This document shows, piece by piece, positions 1 through 10,855 of a DNA stretch of 64,000 bases. The position numbers and the translations under genes were made by a program. Every line of letters begins with the position of its first letter. Positions within the stretch are counted from its first letter, which is position 1. Source of the DNA: Phragmites australis (Eukaryota > Streptophyta > Magnoliopsida > Poales > Poaceae). The notes beneath the pieces are model-generated. The model saw nothing but the letters and a program-made list of their open reading frames with translations. It had not been told where the DNA came from and searched no databases. The stretch spans positions 2,797,501-2,861,500 of the forward strand of contig NC_084936.1 of the NCBI RefSeq assembly GCF_958298935.1. Reading direction: 5' to 3'.

Positions 1-821
1 GGTCTTTTATCCTTACTCTTCTCCCCTACGTCATCGCTATCGGTATCGTCAACTTTGCTCTTATACCGTGATGCACCGCAAATGTGACACGCTTCCAAGT
101 TTGCATCTCCCTTGCGATACAGCATGCAGTCATTTTGACATCCATGTATTTTCTCTACTTCCAACCCCAACGAGCAGACAATTTGCTTGGTATGGTATGT
201 TTTTTTAGGCAACTTGTTGCCCTCTGGAAGCAAGTCCCTCAAGAATCGTAACAAGTCGTTGAAGCTTTTATTAGACCAACCATTGCTAGACTTCATTTGC
301 ACCAATATCAGCACAATATGCAACTTGTTGTGCTCTTCCTTACAGTATGGGAACACAATTGTTTTTATAGTCCTCTATCATGCGTTGGAACTTTTCATAT
401 TGCTTATCACTGGTTAAGTCTCCCTTCGTATTACACAACATTTCGTCTAGGTCATCGTCATCGTTGCTAACAAAAGTATCTTCGAACGCTGACATATCGA
501 TGTCTACTTCAGCTGTCATATTGCTGCCTCCGTCTTCTTCAACTGTGGGCTGATCTTCATACATAACCTCCTCATGTTCATCATGCTTGGTCAAGCAGAT
601 ATAGCCAGGTTTGAAACCCCTACGAAACAAGTGTGCATGGATCTACTCTATACCTGAAAACTACTTCTCATTCTTGCAATCAACTCACAGACAATATATA
701 TAGTGATCATCACGCTTGTATTTTGGCTTCATGTATGCCACGGCAGCCCTAAAAAAGCCTCCACACCATGAAATGACTTTGGGCCATAACGGTCAGCCTT
801 GTACATCCATATCCGGTCCAT
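1..821 (-). pseudogene. CACTA transposase TNP2 (N-terminal part, decayed)
   Basis: Read on the minus strand from an ATG at 821 to the left window edge, this matches the N-terminal half of the TNP2 transposase of En/Spm-type CACTA elements. Landmarks in order are MDRIWMYKADRYG, a VDCKNEK block, an IHAHLFRRGFKPGY block, a long acidic stretch, the SNGWSNKSFNDLL block, and LEVEKIHGCQNDCMLYRKGD followed by the ACHICGASRYK zinc-knuckle-like segment. The frame shifts after the first 15 or so codons and again after the acidic stretch (about position 340), and there are in-frame stops in the VDCKNEK region, so it cannot make a protein. TNP2 cuts and joins element ends bearing CACTA termini. The C-terminal catalytic region lies beyond the window. 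Family assignment is by recognised motifs and is firm; the copy is clearly dead. Confidence 0.85.
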
Positions 822-923
822 ATGCAAATTTATGATTATCATTACGTTTTAGCAATCATTAAAAAAATATTAAACTGATAACCAAGCAATATTTCAAAAT
901 TTACATCTAATTTATTGAATTAC

Positions 924-1044
924 CTCGTATCTTGATTGCTTCATGTTAGAGGGCTCATCACCTTCCGGCACTTGGCCTGGGTCAGAGGACCCACCTTCTA
1001 AATGTTGCCGCGTCCGCTTGCGACTAGCGGGTAGACGTGCATCC
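924..1044 (-). other. Probable upstream exon of the CACTA gene
   Basis: On the minus strand an open stretch containing RTRQHLEGGSSDPGQVPEGD and ending SRYE is bounded by a TAG acceptor-like end (near 1045) and a GT donor (ending at 924). It lies just upstream of the TNP2 start and looks like the short basic/acidic lead exon often found in CACTA genes. No domain is visible; the link to TNP2 is inferred from position. Confidence 0.35.
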
Positions 1045-1442
1045 CTACAGCATAATAATCAAATTCAATATGTTGATCTATTTAGATGTGATTTTAATCT
1101 TTTTTTCCTAATTCACTACTAGAAAAAGTGGAGCTACGTTTTAATCTATTTAGAGCGGATTTTAACTTATTTTAAATCACTACTAAAAAGATTCAAGATC
1201 TAGGTCATCATGGTATAATCGCATACTTCCAAATCTTGAACAATCTAACAAATAAATATAATGATAAATCAAACGTAGATCAACTCTATGTGCCCTACAA
1301 TGAGAAAATTGTAATTTTTACTCGATTGGAGCTCTAGCTCCTCCCCAAATTCATCACCATGGAGAGTTACATACTTTCAAACCTAGAGCAATCTAGTAGG
1401 TAAAACTAAGTAAAAATAAAATATAGATCATCTTACTAACTT

Positions 1443-3008
1443 CACTACTTGAAAAATAGACAAAGGAGACACTACATAAGTAACGGGTCACCAGGACCCG
1501 TCACATAAGAGTCATAAGTGGCGAATCCAGTTAGAACTTGTCACTTATGTAGCCTCGGATGAGAGCTGGACCATGACCTGTCACTTATGACAGGTCATCA
1601 GTGACGAGTTATAAAGTTACTCATTACTAATGACATTAGTGATGGGTGAAGTTGTGACCATCACTAATGACCAACTCATTAGTAAATGATCGTCTTAGGC
1701 TAGTCATCAATGAAGAGTCACGTTACAACCCATCACTTATGATTTATCATTAGTGATGGGTCTCCCTAGACCAATCATAAGTGATGGGTGATGTTACAAC
1801 CCATCACTAATAACTCAACTATGTTATTAGAGCTGATCAGGTATTATCTTTTCTTAGTAAATTTTGCCTAACCAAAAACTAAATATATTGTGCAGATCTG
1901 AAAGGATATTGTGCAAAAAGGTTACAAACCTGCTATAGTAGAACATATACACGTAAAAGAACAAATGTAAACACTAAACTTATAACTATGCTATGGTTAA
2001 GATTCAAACCAAAGAGTTATGACACTAAATCATTTACAGAAAAATGCATCAACAAGTTGCAAAATATGTTTAGTCTATTTCATGAATTTTCATTCACACA
2101 TTGAACAAAATTGGTGTAGGGTACAACGGCGTAGTAAGCACAAATATTTTTTCTCTTATTTTTCTCATCTCGGCAGCACTAGAATGGGAACTATTGTATA
2201 TTTCTACTCAAATTTAATGTAAGGGATGGCGGCTGTGAACACAAACGAATGTTTTGAAAATGGTGCAGAAACTTCAGGGGCGAGAACTCAATCTTCCAAT
2301 TCGAATTTGACCTCGAAAAATTTGCCGAACTCAACAAAGTAGGGATAAATGTATATAACTTTTTCTATAGATGTCTATAGATTCAAAAAAATATCAAAAT
2401 CGGAGTTCATATGCAAAAGTTATGTCCGTTTTACCGAAGATACTCTGGATCACCTATTGGCAAAAACAGTCATAGGTGACGAGTCAAGATTACGACCCGT
2501 CACTGTTGTAAAGTCATTAGTGACGGGTCACGATTATGATTTGTCACTTATGACCTTAAAAAAGGTTAAAAGGATAAATTATCTGGCTTTATCAGAACTC
2601 ATGCGAGGGTGTGGTAATAAGGGGGCTGCACGCACTAAGGGAGGTCAAGGGTTCGATTCCCACGGAACGCAGAGTACAAAATCAGTGTTAAAAATAGCAA
2701 GTAACATGTGACGAGTGGTGATGGTCCTAGCGTTAGGATGGTTCAGGTGAAATTTTTTTTTTTACTTTTTTCATGTCAAAAAACACGAAATACATTCATA
2801 AGTGATTAGTGATAGATCAAGATTACGATCCATCACTTATGACTTGCCATAAGTGACGGGTCATGGTTATAACATATCACTGATGATCTTCATAAGTGAC
2901 AGATCACTATTATAACTCGTCACTAACCTGTCATCGATGACTAGTCATCAATAACGCATTCGAGTATGACGGTTATCATCCGTCATTGAAGACTTTTTTT
3001 AGGTAGTG
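1443..3008. mobile_element. Non-autonomous CACTA element, 1566 bp
   Basis: The left end reads CACTACTTGAAAAA and the right end reads TTTTTTAGGTAGTG, which is the inverted CACTAC terminus. Both subterminal zones (1480-1820 and 2465-2990) are packed with short direct and inverted copies of motifs such as GTGACGGGTCA and CATCACTTATGA, the usual transposase-binding repeats of CACTA elements. The 3-bp flanks are ctt and ttt, so the target duplication is imperfect. No transposase is inside; the 120-codon ORF at 2349-2711 has no recognisable domain. It probably inserted into the larger CACTA element whose TNP2 lies to its left. Confidence 0.75.
2640..2680 (+). other. tRNA B-box-like sequence
   Basis: GGTTCGATTCCC at about 2649-2660 matches the pol III B-box (T-loop) consensus, inside the CACTA element. 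No complete tRNA cloverleaf with an acceptor stem and a convincing A-box could be folded by eye. It may be a remnant of a SINE or tRNA-derived sequence captured by the element. Confidence 0.3.
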
Positions 3009-3333
3009 TTTGGAGCGTCTTGGGCACGTAAATTCTTCTAAATTTTAATTTCTCTAAGCGCAAGGTTGGGTACAAATAGCGGAAGTCGAGCATAATAGCT
3101 CGACACCATTCTTCTCGAGCTTTTAGGAGAAGGTGGCACCTCTTTTATATTGTACATTTATTAGTGCTGGTAATGAAGTATTAGTGTCAGTTTGTGTCAA
3201 GAGTCGGTTCAACTCGACTCAATCATTGATCGAGCGCGAGATATTATGAACCAGCATTGATACTTCATCAGTGTTGATTCTAATCTAACTGACACTGATG
3301 ATCCGATGCAGATGACCAGTTCTATTATAGTGA
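3009..3333. mobile_element. CACTA right-terminal fragment
   Basis: The segment ends TTCTATTATAGTG, the inverted form of a CACTATAATAGAA terminus, preceded by subterminal repeats such as attagtgctgg and tcagtgttgat. The same terminal design is seen at 43783 (TTCTGTTATAGTG), and both carry the shared phrase GATCGAGCGCG. It is probably the right end of the larger element that contains TNP2 at 1-821, split by the 1443-3008 insertion. Confidence 0.6.
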
Positions 3334-4077
3334 TATTATTTGATGTGTCTTCATGAATTTGGTTTTGTAATTAAGCAACTGGTCAGAGCTTACGTTTGAA
3401 GTAAACAGTGAGTACGTCGTATCCAAGAGATCATCAGGCACATGTCTTCCTCTGATCTCTTTGGGGGTTTTTTTTTTCCTCATTGAGAAGGTGAAAGCCT
3501 TTGGTGAAAGATTTGTGTTCAACGGGATGGAAAATTAACCAAAGAACAAGAAAGAATGTCACTTTCGTGGTAGTTGGGATTCATCACTCCTGCGCCTGGA
3601 GAATTCTTTCGTGGTTGAGAAAATTGATCAACACGCCGTTAATAGAGCCATACAAGATGCTTAAACGTGCAGCAAATTTGTGGTCGTCGATTATTAGCTA
3701 CCTAGCATGAGATAAGGACTGGTGCTACTGCTGCCAACAATTTGTTTTGGACTATGGTGGCTAAATGAGATAAGGACTGAGAAGCGACTAGGTTTCTAAA
3801 TTTCCTTTGTGATATCCCCATTTCATTTTGACAAGTGAATTCTACTTTTTTTTTTCTATGGTCCTTGTTTTGTATGACCCGCAGTCGACGTACTAATTAA
3901 CAAACTACTATATGGTTATTTTTAATTATATATTCCGCATTTTACATGCTTCTTCTTTGACACTTTACTCCTAGATATATTTTAGGGCATAATTTTATTT
4001 TGAACTTCCTTGTCTTATGTGTGTAGTGCATGCGAACTAGTACTTTGCATCGTCTCAAAAGGACAAAGAAAAAGCAG
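3334..4077. other. Intergenic stretch, no gene seen
   Basis: AT-rich sequence between two CACTA fragments. Short ORFs on both strands show no recognisable domain or splice structure. Confidence 0.6.
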
Positions 4078-5166
4078 TACTACGGAACAGGTCATAAATA
4101 ACATCTCACCAATGTCAGTTCGAGCGTAATCGGTACTATTGACGTATCAATACCAGTTCTTAAACTTTCGTATGCAAACCACGATTGAGGCACCAAGAAC
4201 CAGCACTGATAGGCACTATCAGTACCGATTTTTGACGCCTCAATTATTGCTCGCGCGCGGGAGTTTAAGAACCGGCGCTGATAGTCACTATCAGTGCTCC
4301 AACCAGCACTGATGCCTATGTTATATGTATATCCAGTACTTAGCTGCTCTCCTCGTTTGCTCCATTCAGCCTGATGCCGCTCCTCCTTCCCGATCGCCGC
4401 CTCCTCCCCGTGTGCAACCTCCTCGTCGCGCGTTGACTCATCGCCTCCTCGTCGCGCGTTAGCTCATCGCCTCCTCATCGTGCATCGGTCCGCCGTCTCC
4501 TCCTTCTCGTCGCTTGCTGACCGCCACCGCCTTCTCATCGCCTCCTCGATATCCCCATAGCGAGCAGCAATGGCAATGGAGATGAAGGGTGTAGATCTAG
4601 GCAGCGTGGAGAAAGCTGCTCCATCCTATCTGGTCGCCTGGGTCCAGGTCACCACCCTCGTACTCACGGCCTCTAGATCCTCAACAGCGCATCTCCTTCT
4701 TACCCGGAAGGGCCACGAAACATCTGGGTTAGTTCTGAATTCAAGTTAGCAAATTGAATTTAGCAAATTGTAGTTAGCAATTTTAGTTAGCCAATTTAGG
4801 TTCTAAAATTATATATGTATTTTAGTTAAAAATATATTGGCTTATTACTAGATATATATGTCAAGATATTAGGTGTGTCGCTATATCAGTGTTTTAGATG
4901 TTACCATCACTTCTCAGTGAGTAACTAGTTTAGTACTTCCTTGTTCTGCAATTGATGACTTGACATAATTTCGAGATTATTCACATGTGCTGATTGATAT
5001 GGTATTGGTATTTTTTTCTCTAGATATGTAGACGTACCTATGACTTGTCCTAGGTACATCTGCATGCTCAGATATGAAAATCTCTTTTCTATAAATTATA
5101 AGAAGGTCAATTAATATTGCAGTTTGCAGTTAACAAATTCAGAAACTAACATGTCAATTGATGTAG

Positions 5167-5532
5167 ATGTTTCCTTATCTACAATGGCTACATGACATTA
5201 TTGCGGATCTTGGTGGCACACCACCTGTGATGATGACCACATTGGCGGATAACAATAAAATAAATATCACTATCTCTTTTAGCATTGCTTTTCCTATAGA
5301 AGGATATATCACTTTAACAGCATCAAGCTCCGAAACAGACCAAAGATATATGGCTGAAAGATCTATTATCCATGCACTTCTACAATCGATTAACCTGCAA
5401 CTTGGATACATATTTCCAGAGTACAGCTATTTTACGTTGAAAGTGTTTGAACAGAATGAGGATGTGCTTGTAATGACTCCTAGGCTCTCTCGGTTACATG
5501 CAGCTGAAACAGTTGGTGACATGAACCTGTAG
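5167..5532 (+). CDS. Unknown CACTA-borne protein, exon A
   Basis: An open exon of 121 codons begins at an ATG just after a plausible acceptor (near 5142). I do not recognise the family. It has a WLHDIIADLGG helix, a run of alternating hydrophobic residues that looks like three beta strands (residues 20-60), then a helix containing AERSIIHALLQSI and the end motif QLGYIFPEYSYFTLKV followed by EQN. The same order of motifs occurs in the minus-strand ORF at 41864-42193 (QVGYILSNYSYFKLKALEQN), about one third identical by eye. The strand-strand-strand-helix order faintly recalls a double-stranded RNA-binding fold, but that is only an inference. An upstream exon may start at the ATG at 4570. Whether the copy is still coding is unknown. 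Confidence 0.45.
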   Translation: MFPYLQWLHDIIADLGGTPPVMMTTLADNNKINITISFSIAFPIEGYITLTASSSETDQRYMAERSIIHALLQSINLQLGYIFPEYSYFTLKVFEQNEDVLVMTPRLSRLHAAETVGDMNL

Positions 5533-5586
5533 TTTGTAGGTAGGATTATTTTAATAATATTAAATTTTTCTCTATATTGTTGCTCT

Positions 5587-5850
5587 TTGTCCATAGAATT
5601 TTTACTGAACACTCGAATGCGGATGGATCGTAGCTTGATTTCAATCTTACATCTTCTTGCCCAACAGTGGGGGTATACATTACTTGGTCCTCAATGCAAG
5701 AAGTTCCAGAAAGAAAAGTATCAGTCACACCTTAAGTTTCAGTGTGATAGTAATAGTTTTTTTATTTACAGAAATTCAATGGAACTTCCATTTGAAGCAA
5801 CAGCTAATGCGCTCATTTATGTACTGAATCATTTTGATGTAATATTTTGA
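5587..5850 (+). CDS. Unknown CACTA-borne protein, exon B
   Basis: A second open stretch follows the exon at 5167-5532 after an AG acceptor at about 5595-5596 (ttgtccatag). Its frame reads SLISILHLLAQQWGYTLLG, then LKFQCDSNSFFIYRN, then FEATANALIYVLNHFDVIF and a stop. The strand pair followed by a helix with ALIYVLNHF resembles exon A, so the protein may contain two copies of one small module. The exact splice donor was not resolved. No known family was recognised. Confidence 0.4.
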   Translation: MSIEFLLNTRMRMDRSLISILHLLAQQWGYTLLGPQCKKFQKEKYQSHLKFQCDSNSFFIYRNSMELPFEATANALIYVLNHFDVIF

Positions 5851-6189
5851 GTTGAAATTTTAGATATCAACTATGCATATAATGGTATTTGATGTAATTT
5901 TATAAATGTATATAGTTTGAATTAATGTATTAAGTATTTATCATGACTTAAATATTAGAAGAATGGATGCATGTGCATGTGATGTATTTTGAATTGTGCA
6001 ATATTTTTAGCTGCTGAATATCTACAGTGTCGGTTCTGTTTTAGAACCGATACTAATAATCAGTATTAGTGTCAGTTCCATACCCGACACTTACAGTCAC
6101 TGACTATTAGTACCGAGTAATCAGTGTCGATTCAAAATATCAGTATTGAGTAATCAATATCAGTTCAAAATCTATTATTAATGATGATT

Positions 6190-6313
6190 TTGAAGGTAAG
6201 CACTGCACATTTCCAATCAAGCATGCACTGCGCATATCGGTCATTGTCCTGTATTATTGAAGGTAAGCACAGCACATTTCCAATCAAGCATGCACTGCGC
6301 ATATCGGTCATTG
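6190..6313. repeat. 67-bp tandem duplication
   Basis: A 57-bp block starting ttgaaggtaagcac and ending atatcggtcattg occurs at 6190-6246 and again at 6257-6313, a period of 67 bp. The two copies differ at about one base (actgcac versus acagcac), so the duplication is recent. Confidence 0.9.
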
Positions 6314-7830
6314 ATTCTGCAGGATCATTCCGATCGACGTGATCAATTATTGCCGCGTACGTGTACGCACCACTAATTATTGGCGCGTCACAAGCGACAA
6401 GTTGATCCGTCGAAATCACCACAATGTCGAGTCGAGGCAACTTTCAATAATCTTAATTTCACGTCGACATCTTCACGTGCTGACAGCATTGGGTTCCTAG
6501 TTAATTTTTTTTTTTCATCAATGAATGGAGGCTAAGAGGTCGACACCTTAAAAAATATAAGGCATATTTATTTTCGAAAAATCAAATTTTATATAATTTT
6601 ATTAATATTATTAAAACTATCAGGACACTTAGTGTTAAAAATTATATAATTAGATTTATATTTTAAAATATTTTCATATTATATTAATTTTATAGCTATA
6701 AACAATTTGTTTCATAAGAAAACAATTATTGAAATCTAATTTTGGAGATCGCATCAAAATAAAATACGCCTATTCTTAAACGACAGAGGAGGGAAGAGGA
6801 GCATTATGTTAACTACCACATGACTTGTCTCCAAAGAGATAATGTATTATATGTCCACCGACAAGCTAGTGGTGGTATATATATGTAACTATACTATATA
6901 CACCGACAGCATGTTAATTGGGATTTTGGACGTTTGGTACGCTAAAAAATCCAGACTTATAACGGCAACTGTGGACATGTTTTTTGTTGCGCCTAATAAA
7001 TATGAATTTACTTGAAAATTCATACTTCGGCTGGCGTTTGTTGTTCCCTGGCAACAGTGGACCTTCTCTCTGCGAACTTTGTTTCCTTTGTTTCAGGTTA
7101 GAGTTAGAGGTTTGGGTCGAGGAATTGGTTCATGACTTCATTGGGCCAGGTCGGAAATAGAGGGTGTGTCGGCAGCTAAACGGCCGGGGAAGAAGAATAA
7201 AAAATGCCGAACCAGAATCATTTTATGCCTATCTGGATCATCTATTGGTCCTGTTCATGATTGGGCATTTTTCATTTTCAGAAAATGAAAAAGTGGTTTT
7301 ATAGAACAAATGGTCCATAAGGTTTTGGTCTTTTGTATATCTGGATCATCCATTTGTTCTATTCATGATTCATCATAGGTGCCTTTGGTCTACCAGGATT
7401 AGTCCTTCCGGCACGTTTTTAGCCTGAAGTACGTAGTGATTTGGTGTATCTGCAAGAAGATTGTAATATAGTTTCTTACTGCCTCACTGTTGAAGACTAT
7501 TAGTTACATGGCTTTGGTTTGATTAGTAGTCCAGTTATGAACCATATGATATTCGAAAATTGGAAATCTCTACATGTTTCCTGTTTATCGAAAGATGTAT
7601 GGAAAATTTCGGTCGCTTCTTATGGCCTAACGCTACAAATTTTATTTGCAAAAACATGTTGCCTTTTTACAGAATTGTGTACGCATGATTGTGAGAGAAA
7701 AGTCATTGTCCATCAGGACATGTATTAGTCCAGTTGTACAACAGTACTTAAATTACTGTGGTTACAGCAATAGAGTTTTTGCACGGCCACCGTGTGGTAT
7801 TTGGACAGTGACCCACGAGTTGCATGGTGG
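6314..7830. other. Intergenic stretch, no gene seen
   Basis: AT-rich DNA with no supported gene. An imperfect direct repeat with the core TCTGGATCATC lies near 7232 and 7340. Confidence 0.6.
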
Positions 7831-7839
7831 CCACGTGCG

Positions 7840-8580
7840 GTGATGAAGTGGAGGTGATGGCCCACGAGAGTTATGTTGGTGGTAGCAGACAACGGCTAAC
7901 TCGTATGGCAGTAGCTAGTTTGGTGGATGGCCAGGACGGCACGACGGTAAGACAGCGGGTCATGGAGTGCGATGACTAATCCTGCTTAGCGGTGACTAGT
8001 TCGGTGTGGTGTCAAGATGGTGAGTGGCGCGTCGCGGCGGCTAGTCCTGTATGGTAGTGATTAGCTCGGTGCAACGACTAAAGGCACCGTGGTGCACGCG
8101 GCAGTCGATCCCGCTTAGCAACGGCTAGTTCGACGCGAGGGTAGCTTGGTCCCTAAGGCGACGAGATAGTCTCAAAGGTAGTGGTTGGTGTAGCACATTG
8201 GCGGTCAGGTTCCTTTTTATAGCAGTTGGTCTCGCATGATAACAGCTAATTTGGTATGGGGTGGCCTAGCTGATGCTCTACATGAAATGGAGCTAGTGGG
8301 GCACGGTGACGCGGCTGCGGTTGATCACGCATAGCGTCGGTCGATTTCGGTGCAGGGTGTCTATGCTCGGTGATATGGCGGGTGATGTCATTGGTGGTTC
8401 GATTCAGTTGTTGGCGTGCGTTATGGTCTTTTGTCCAACCGGCCAAGTAGATAGTCGCTACAGTTGTTTATTATTTTGATTGTTATATTTGTTATATTTT
8501 TTATTATAATCTTTCAAAACTATATTCTTATATTTTTGCTACTATATCAATAGAAACGTGCCGTTCATTTAAAAAAAACA
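7840..8580. repeat. Degenerate GC-rich repeat, possible retroelement tail
   Basis: Variants of a ~50-bp theme built around cggctagttcggtg, with words such as gtggtg and ggctagtcc, recur from 7840 to 8450. An AT-rich tail with a run of A residues (8572-8579) follows. This could be the 3' end of a LINE-like element or a decayed minisatellite; no coding domain is seen. Confidence 0.35.
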
Positions 8581-9400
8581 AACAGCACCCCTCCACACGT
8601 TGAATGGATCGGTCTTGTCCGCTACAGGGTTGAACCACGCCCACCCTTACTGTTACAACTTGAAGGCCGGTCGGGTAGGTAGGAATAATTGAACAGCCGT
8701 ACGTGCTTACCAAATTTGACTGGACTGCATGCATGAGCCAAGTCGTCGGATTAAACGTGAGGGATTTAACGACGTGCAGATCTTCTCCGGTCAGGGATCA
8801 AAATTTCGATGAATGTTTACAAATTTCGAGAATTTTAAAGAAGAACGAAATATTTAATCTTAGAATTTTTCTTTCACCAACATACGAGACTCGTAGAGTA
8901 AAGTATGAAAAATGAGTAAAAAAATTTACGAATTTTGGTATCTTGCCTATGAATGAAAAAAGTCGTAAAATGAAATTGAAATACCTGCTCCGGGTTCTTG
9001 GGAAAAAAGAGAGCTTTTTAACCCATTCATGACCGGGGGAAAATTACGTTCTCCCGTTCACAAGGGCATACGCCTGATCTCGATTATTTCTATGCATGCC
9101 AATTCACATTTGCGTGCAGCAGCTGGGGATAAAATATTGGTCAAGTGTACGGCCTCATCGTACTGTTGCAATCACCCGGACGACTTGAATGACCTTTTAT
9201 GGTCTCAAGCTGAATTTTTTAGCCAGAGGGCCATATATATAGCAAGAACCAATTTTTGGCAGGTGCCAAATAATAAAGATATTTGATAGTATTTTACAAG
9301 GATAATTTAAATTTCAATTATATTAATATTGACCGAGTCAGGCCAGATTAACACACTACGTACCCGTCTCGAGACTTAGCAAATAGTACTAGTAAGCATA
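8581..9400. other. Intergenic stretch, no gene seen
   Basis: No recognisable domain, splice-bounded exon or terminal repeat was found here. Confidence 0.6.
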
Positions 9401-9690
9401 GGCTATCTTCAACAACTATCTCAAATTTTTATCCTTAAAAATACTATTACAGCATCCCTATCACTATTATAGTATCCTTTATTTTTTCATCTCCAATAGT
9501 TACCCTATTTCCTACCTTCTACTACTCTTTTTCTCCCTTCGATCCCGCTGGCAGCCTCTGTGAACAGTATCACTACAGCACTGCTACAGTGTTTCCTGGG
9601 ATCCGCTGTCCGTCGTTATGAACAGTACTGCTACAGTATTTAGCAGGGGTACTGTACCACTACATAGCTCCTCTGCTGCTGGAGTTGGCC
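9401..9690. mobile_element. MITE (PIF/Harbinger or hAT-like)
   Basis: The left end reads GGCTATCTTCAACA and the right end, reversed, GGCCAACTCCAGCA. The interior has repeated words CTACAGT and GAACAGTA, typical of the short GC-poor grass MITEs with GGCCATCTCCAAC-type ends. The flanking bases (ata, tta) do not give a clean target duplication. Confidence 0.55.
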
Positions 9691-9867
9691 TTATGGACTA
9701 CAGAGTTATACGAACGTAGGTTATGCAAAACCCATACCTCTGCAAAATTCGTAAAAATGGGAAACTTTACTTCATCACGGAATACAGCTCCGATGGCCGG
9801 GCACAGAATGACAGAATCAAAACTGGAGCTAATCATGGCTCTCTTCAAATCGATTGCATCCGTCTCA

Positions 9868-10140
9868 TCAGGTTGAACACGCAGCGCCGGAAGCGATTAA
9901 AGAATGTGCCTCGCATGACCATCCAGAGCTTGAGGACGCGCAATCGGCGGCCGACGCCGACCTGCATGTGTCCTTGAGGTCGGTGACAGTGCCGGACTCG
10001 CCGGCGTCGTTCTTGAGGTATTCTGGGTTGGTCTCCAGCGAGGCTGTGAGGCAGGTGCAGTCCAGGCATGCGAGCAACCATGAGTCCACGCCGTCCAGGT
10101 GGTGCCGGAACTCCGGGCAAATGCACGCGCTGAAAACAAT
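9868..10140 (-). other. Unassigned GC-rich exon-like ORF
   Basis: A GC-rich island in AT-rich surroundings is open in several frames. On the minus strand it follows a good acceptor (ttttcag at about 10129) and reads [20 protein letters not shown] and then [20 protein letters not shown], which looks like real coding sequence by composition. I do not recognise the family. It ends at tandem stops with no downstream exon found, so it may be a gene fragment. Confidence 0.3.
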
Positions 10141-10174
10141 CCCAAGCATGCTACAGTAGTATTACATCCGATCT

Positions 10175-10418
10175 AAAATACACCTCATTTGGATCTGACA
10201 CAGACAGTCTGTAATGCTTAGAAGCTATAATCACTACTTTTTATTGTAATATATTTATAAAATTTATTGAATTATTAATACTATAAAATTATTTTTCAAG
10301 ATAAATCTTTTTATGTAATTTTAAGATTTTCAAACTAAATATTTTAAAAATTATTATTCATTAAAGTTTTACAAGTTTAGCTTAACCTTTTCCAAACTAA
10401 TGTACGGAGGGAGAACTG
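10175..10418. mobile_element. AT-rich MITE remnant (Stowaway-like end)
   Basis: An AT-rich segment ends in tacggagggag, the reverse of the CTCCCTCCGTA terminus typical of grass Stowaway MITEs. The matching left end is not intact, so only one end supports the call. Confidence 0.45.
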
Positions 10419-10433
10419 TGCGTGTCCAATAAA

Positions 10434-10855
10434 GACGTCCAAATGGGTCGTGTCTACTGGACCGGCCCGAGGCACGGTACTGTAGGCACGGCCCAGGCAC
10501 GGCACGGCCCGATCACCGACGGGCCGGGCCGGCACGGCACGAGGCCACGGGCCGTGCTTGGGCCGAGCGTGCGGCACGACGGGTCGGCACGGTCCGGCCC
10601 GACACGTATTTTCTATTTTTTATATATATTTTTAATTTTTTTAATATTTTTTATTTATTTTATCTATTTTTATCTATTTTCTATATTTTTTTATATTTTT
10701 TTCATTTTTTTATCTATTTCGGCCCGTACCGTGGGCCGAGGGGAAGGCACGCGAGCCGGCACGGCACGGTCCGTTACTGTAGATGGACCGTGTCGTAGCC
10801 AGACCGTATCGAGTCGGATCCATGCCAGATCGGCACGAATGACCACTTTAGCCAT
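10434..10855. mobile_element. hAT-like non-autonomous element
   Basis: The ends are imperfect inverted repeats (GTCCAAATGGGTCGTG on the left; CATGGCTAAAGTGG when the right end is reversed). The subterminal zones are full of GGCACGG/GGCCCG repeats, flanking an AT-only core (10610-10720). The pattern fits a family of grass hAT elements. No 8-bp target duplication is visible. The 160-codon ORF across it is low-complexity and not a gene. Confidence 0.5.

Larger units (their letters stand above)
4078..6197 (+). mobile_element. CACTA-like element carrying a small gene
   Basis: The left edge reads TACTACGGAACAGGTCAT, close to the CACTATAATAGAACTGGTCAT terminus recognisable at 3333. Subterminal repeats with the core AGCACTGATAG / CTATCAGTACCG fill 4100-4320, and related repeats (GTCGGTTCTG, TCAGTGTCGATTC) fill 6020-6170. 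The right end is eroded near 6197. The interior holds a CT-rich leader with repeated CGCCTCCTC (4378-4560), an ATG at 4570, and the unknown gene at 5167-5850. A distant copy of the same design lies at 41010-43783 in the opposite orientation. Confidence 0.55.

Noticed and set aside
2560..2680. A functional tRNA gene
   Set aside because: Only the B-box-like GGTTCGATTCCC is convincing; acceptor and anticodon stems do not pair.
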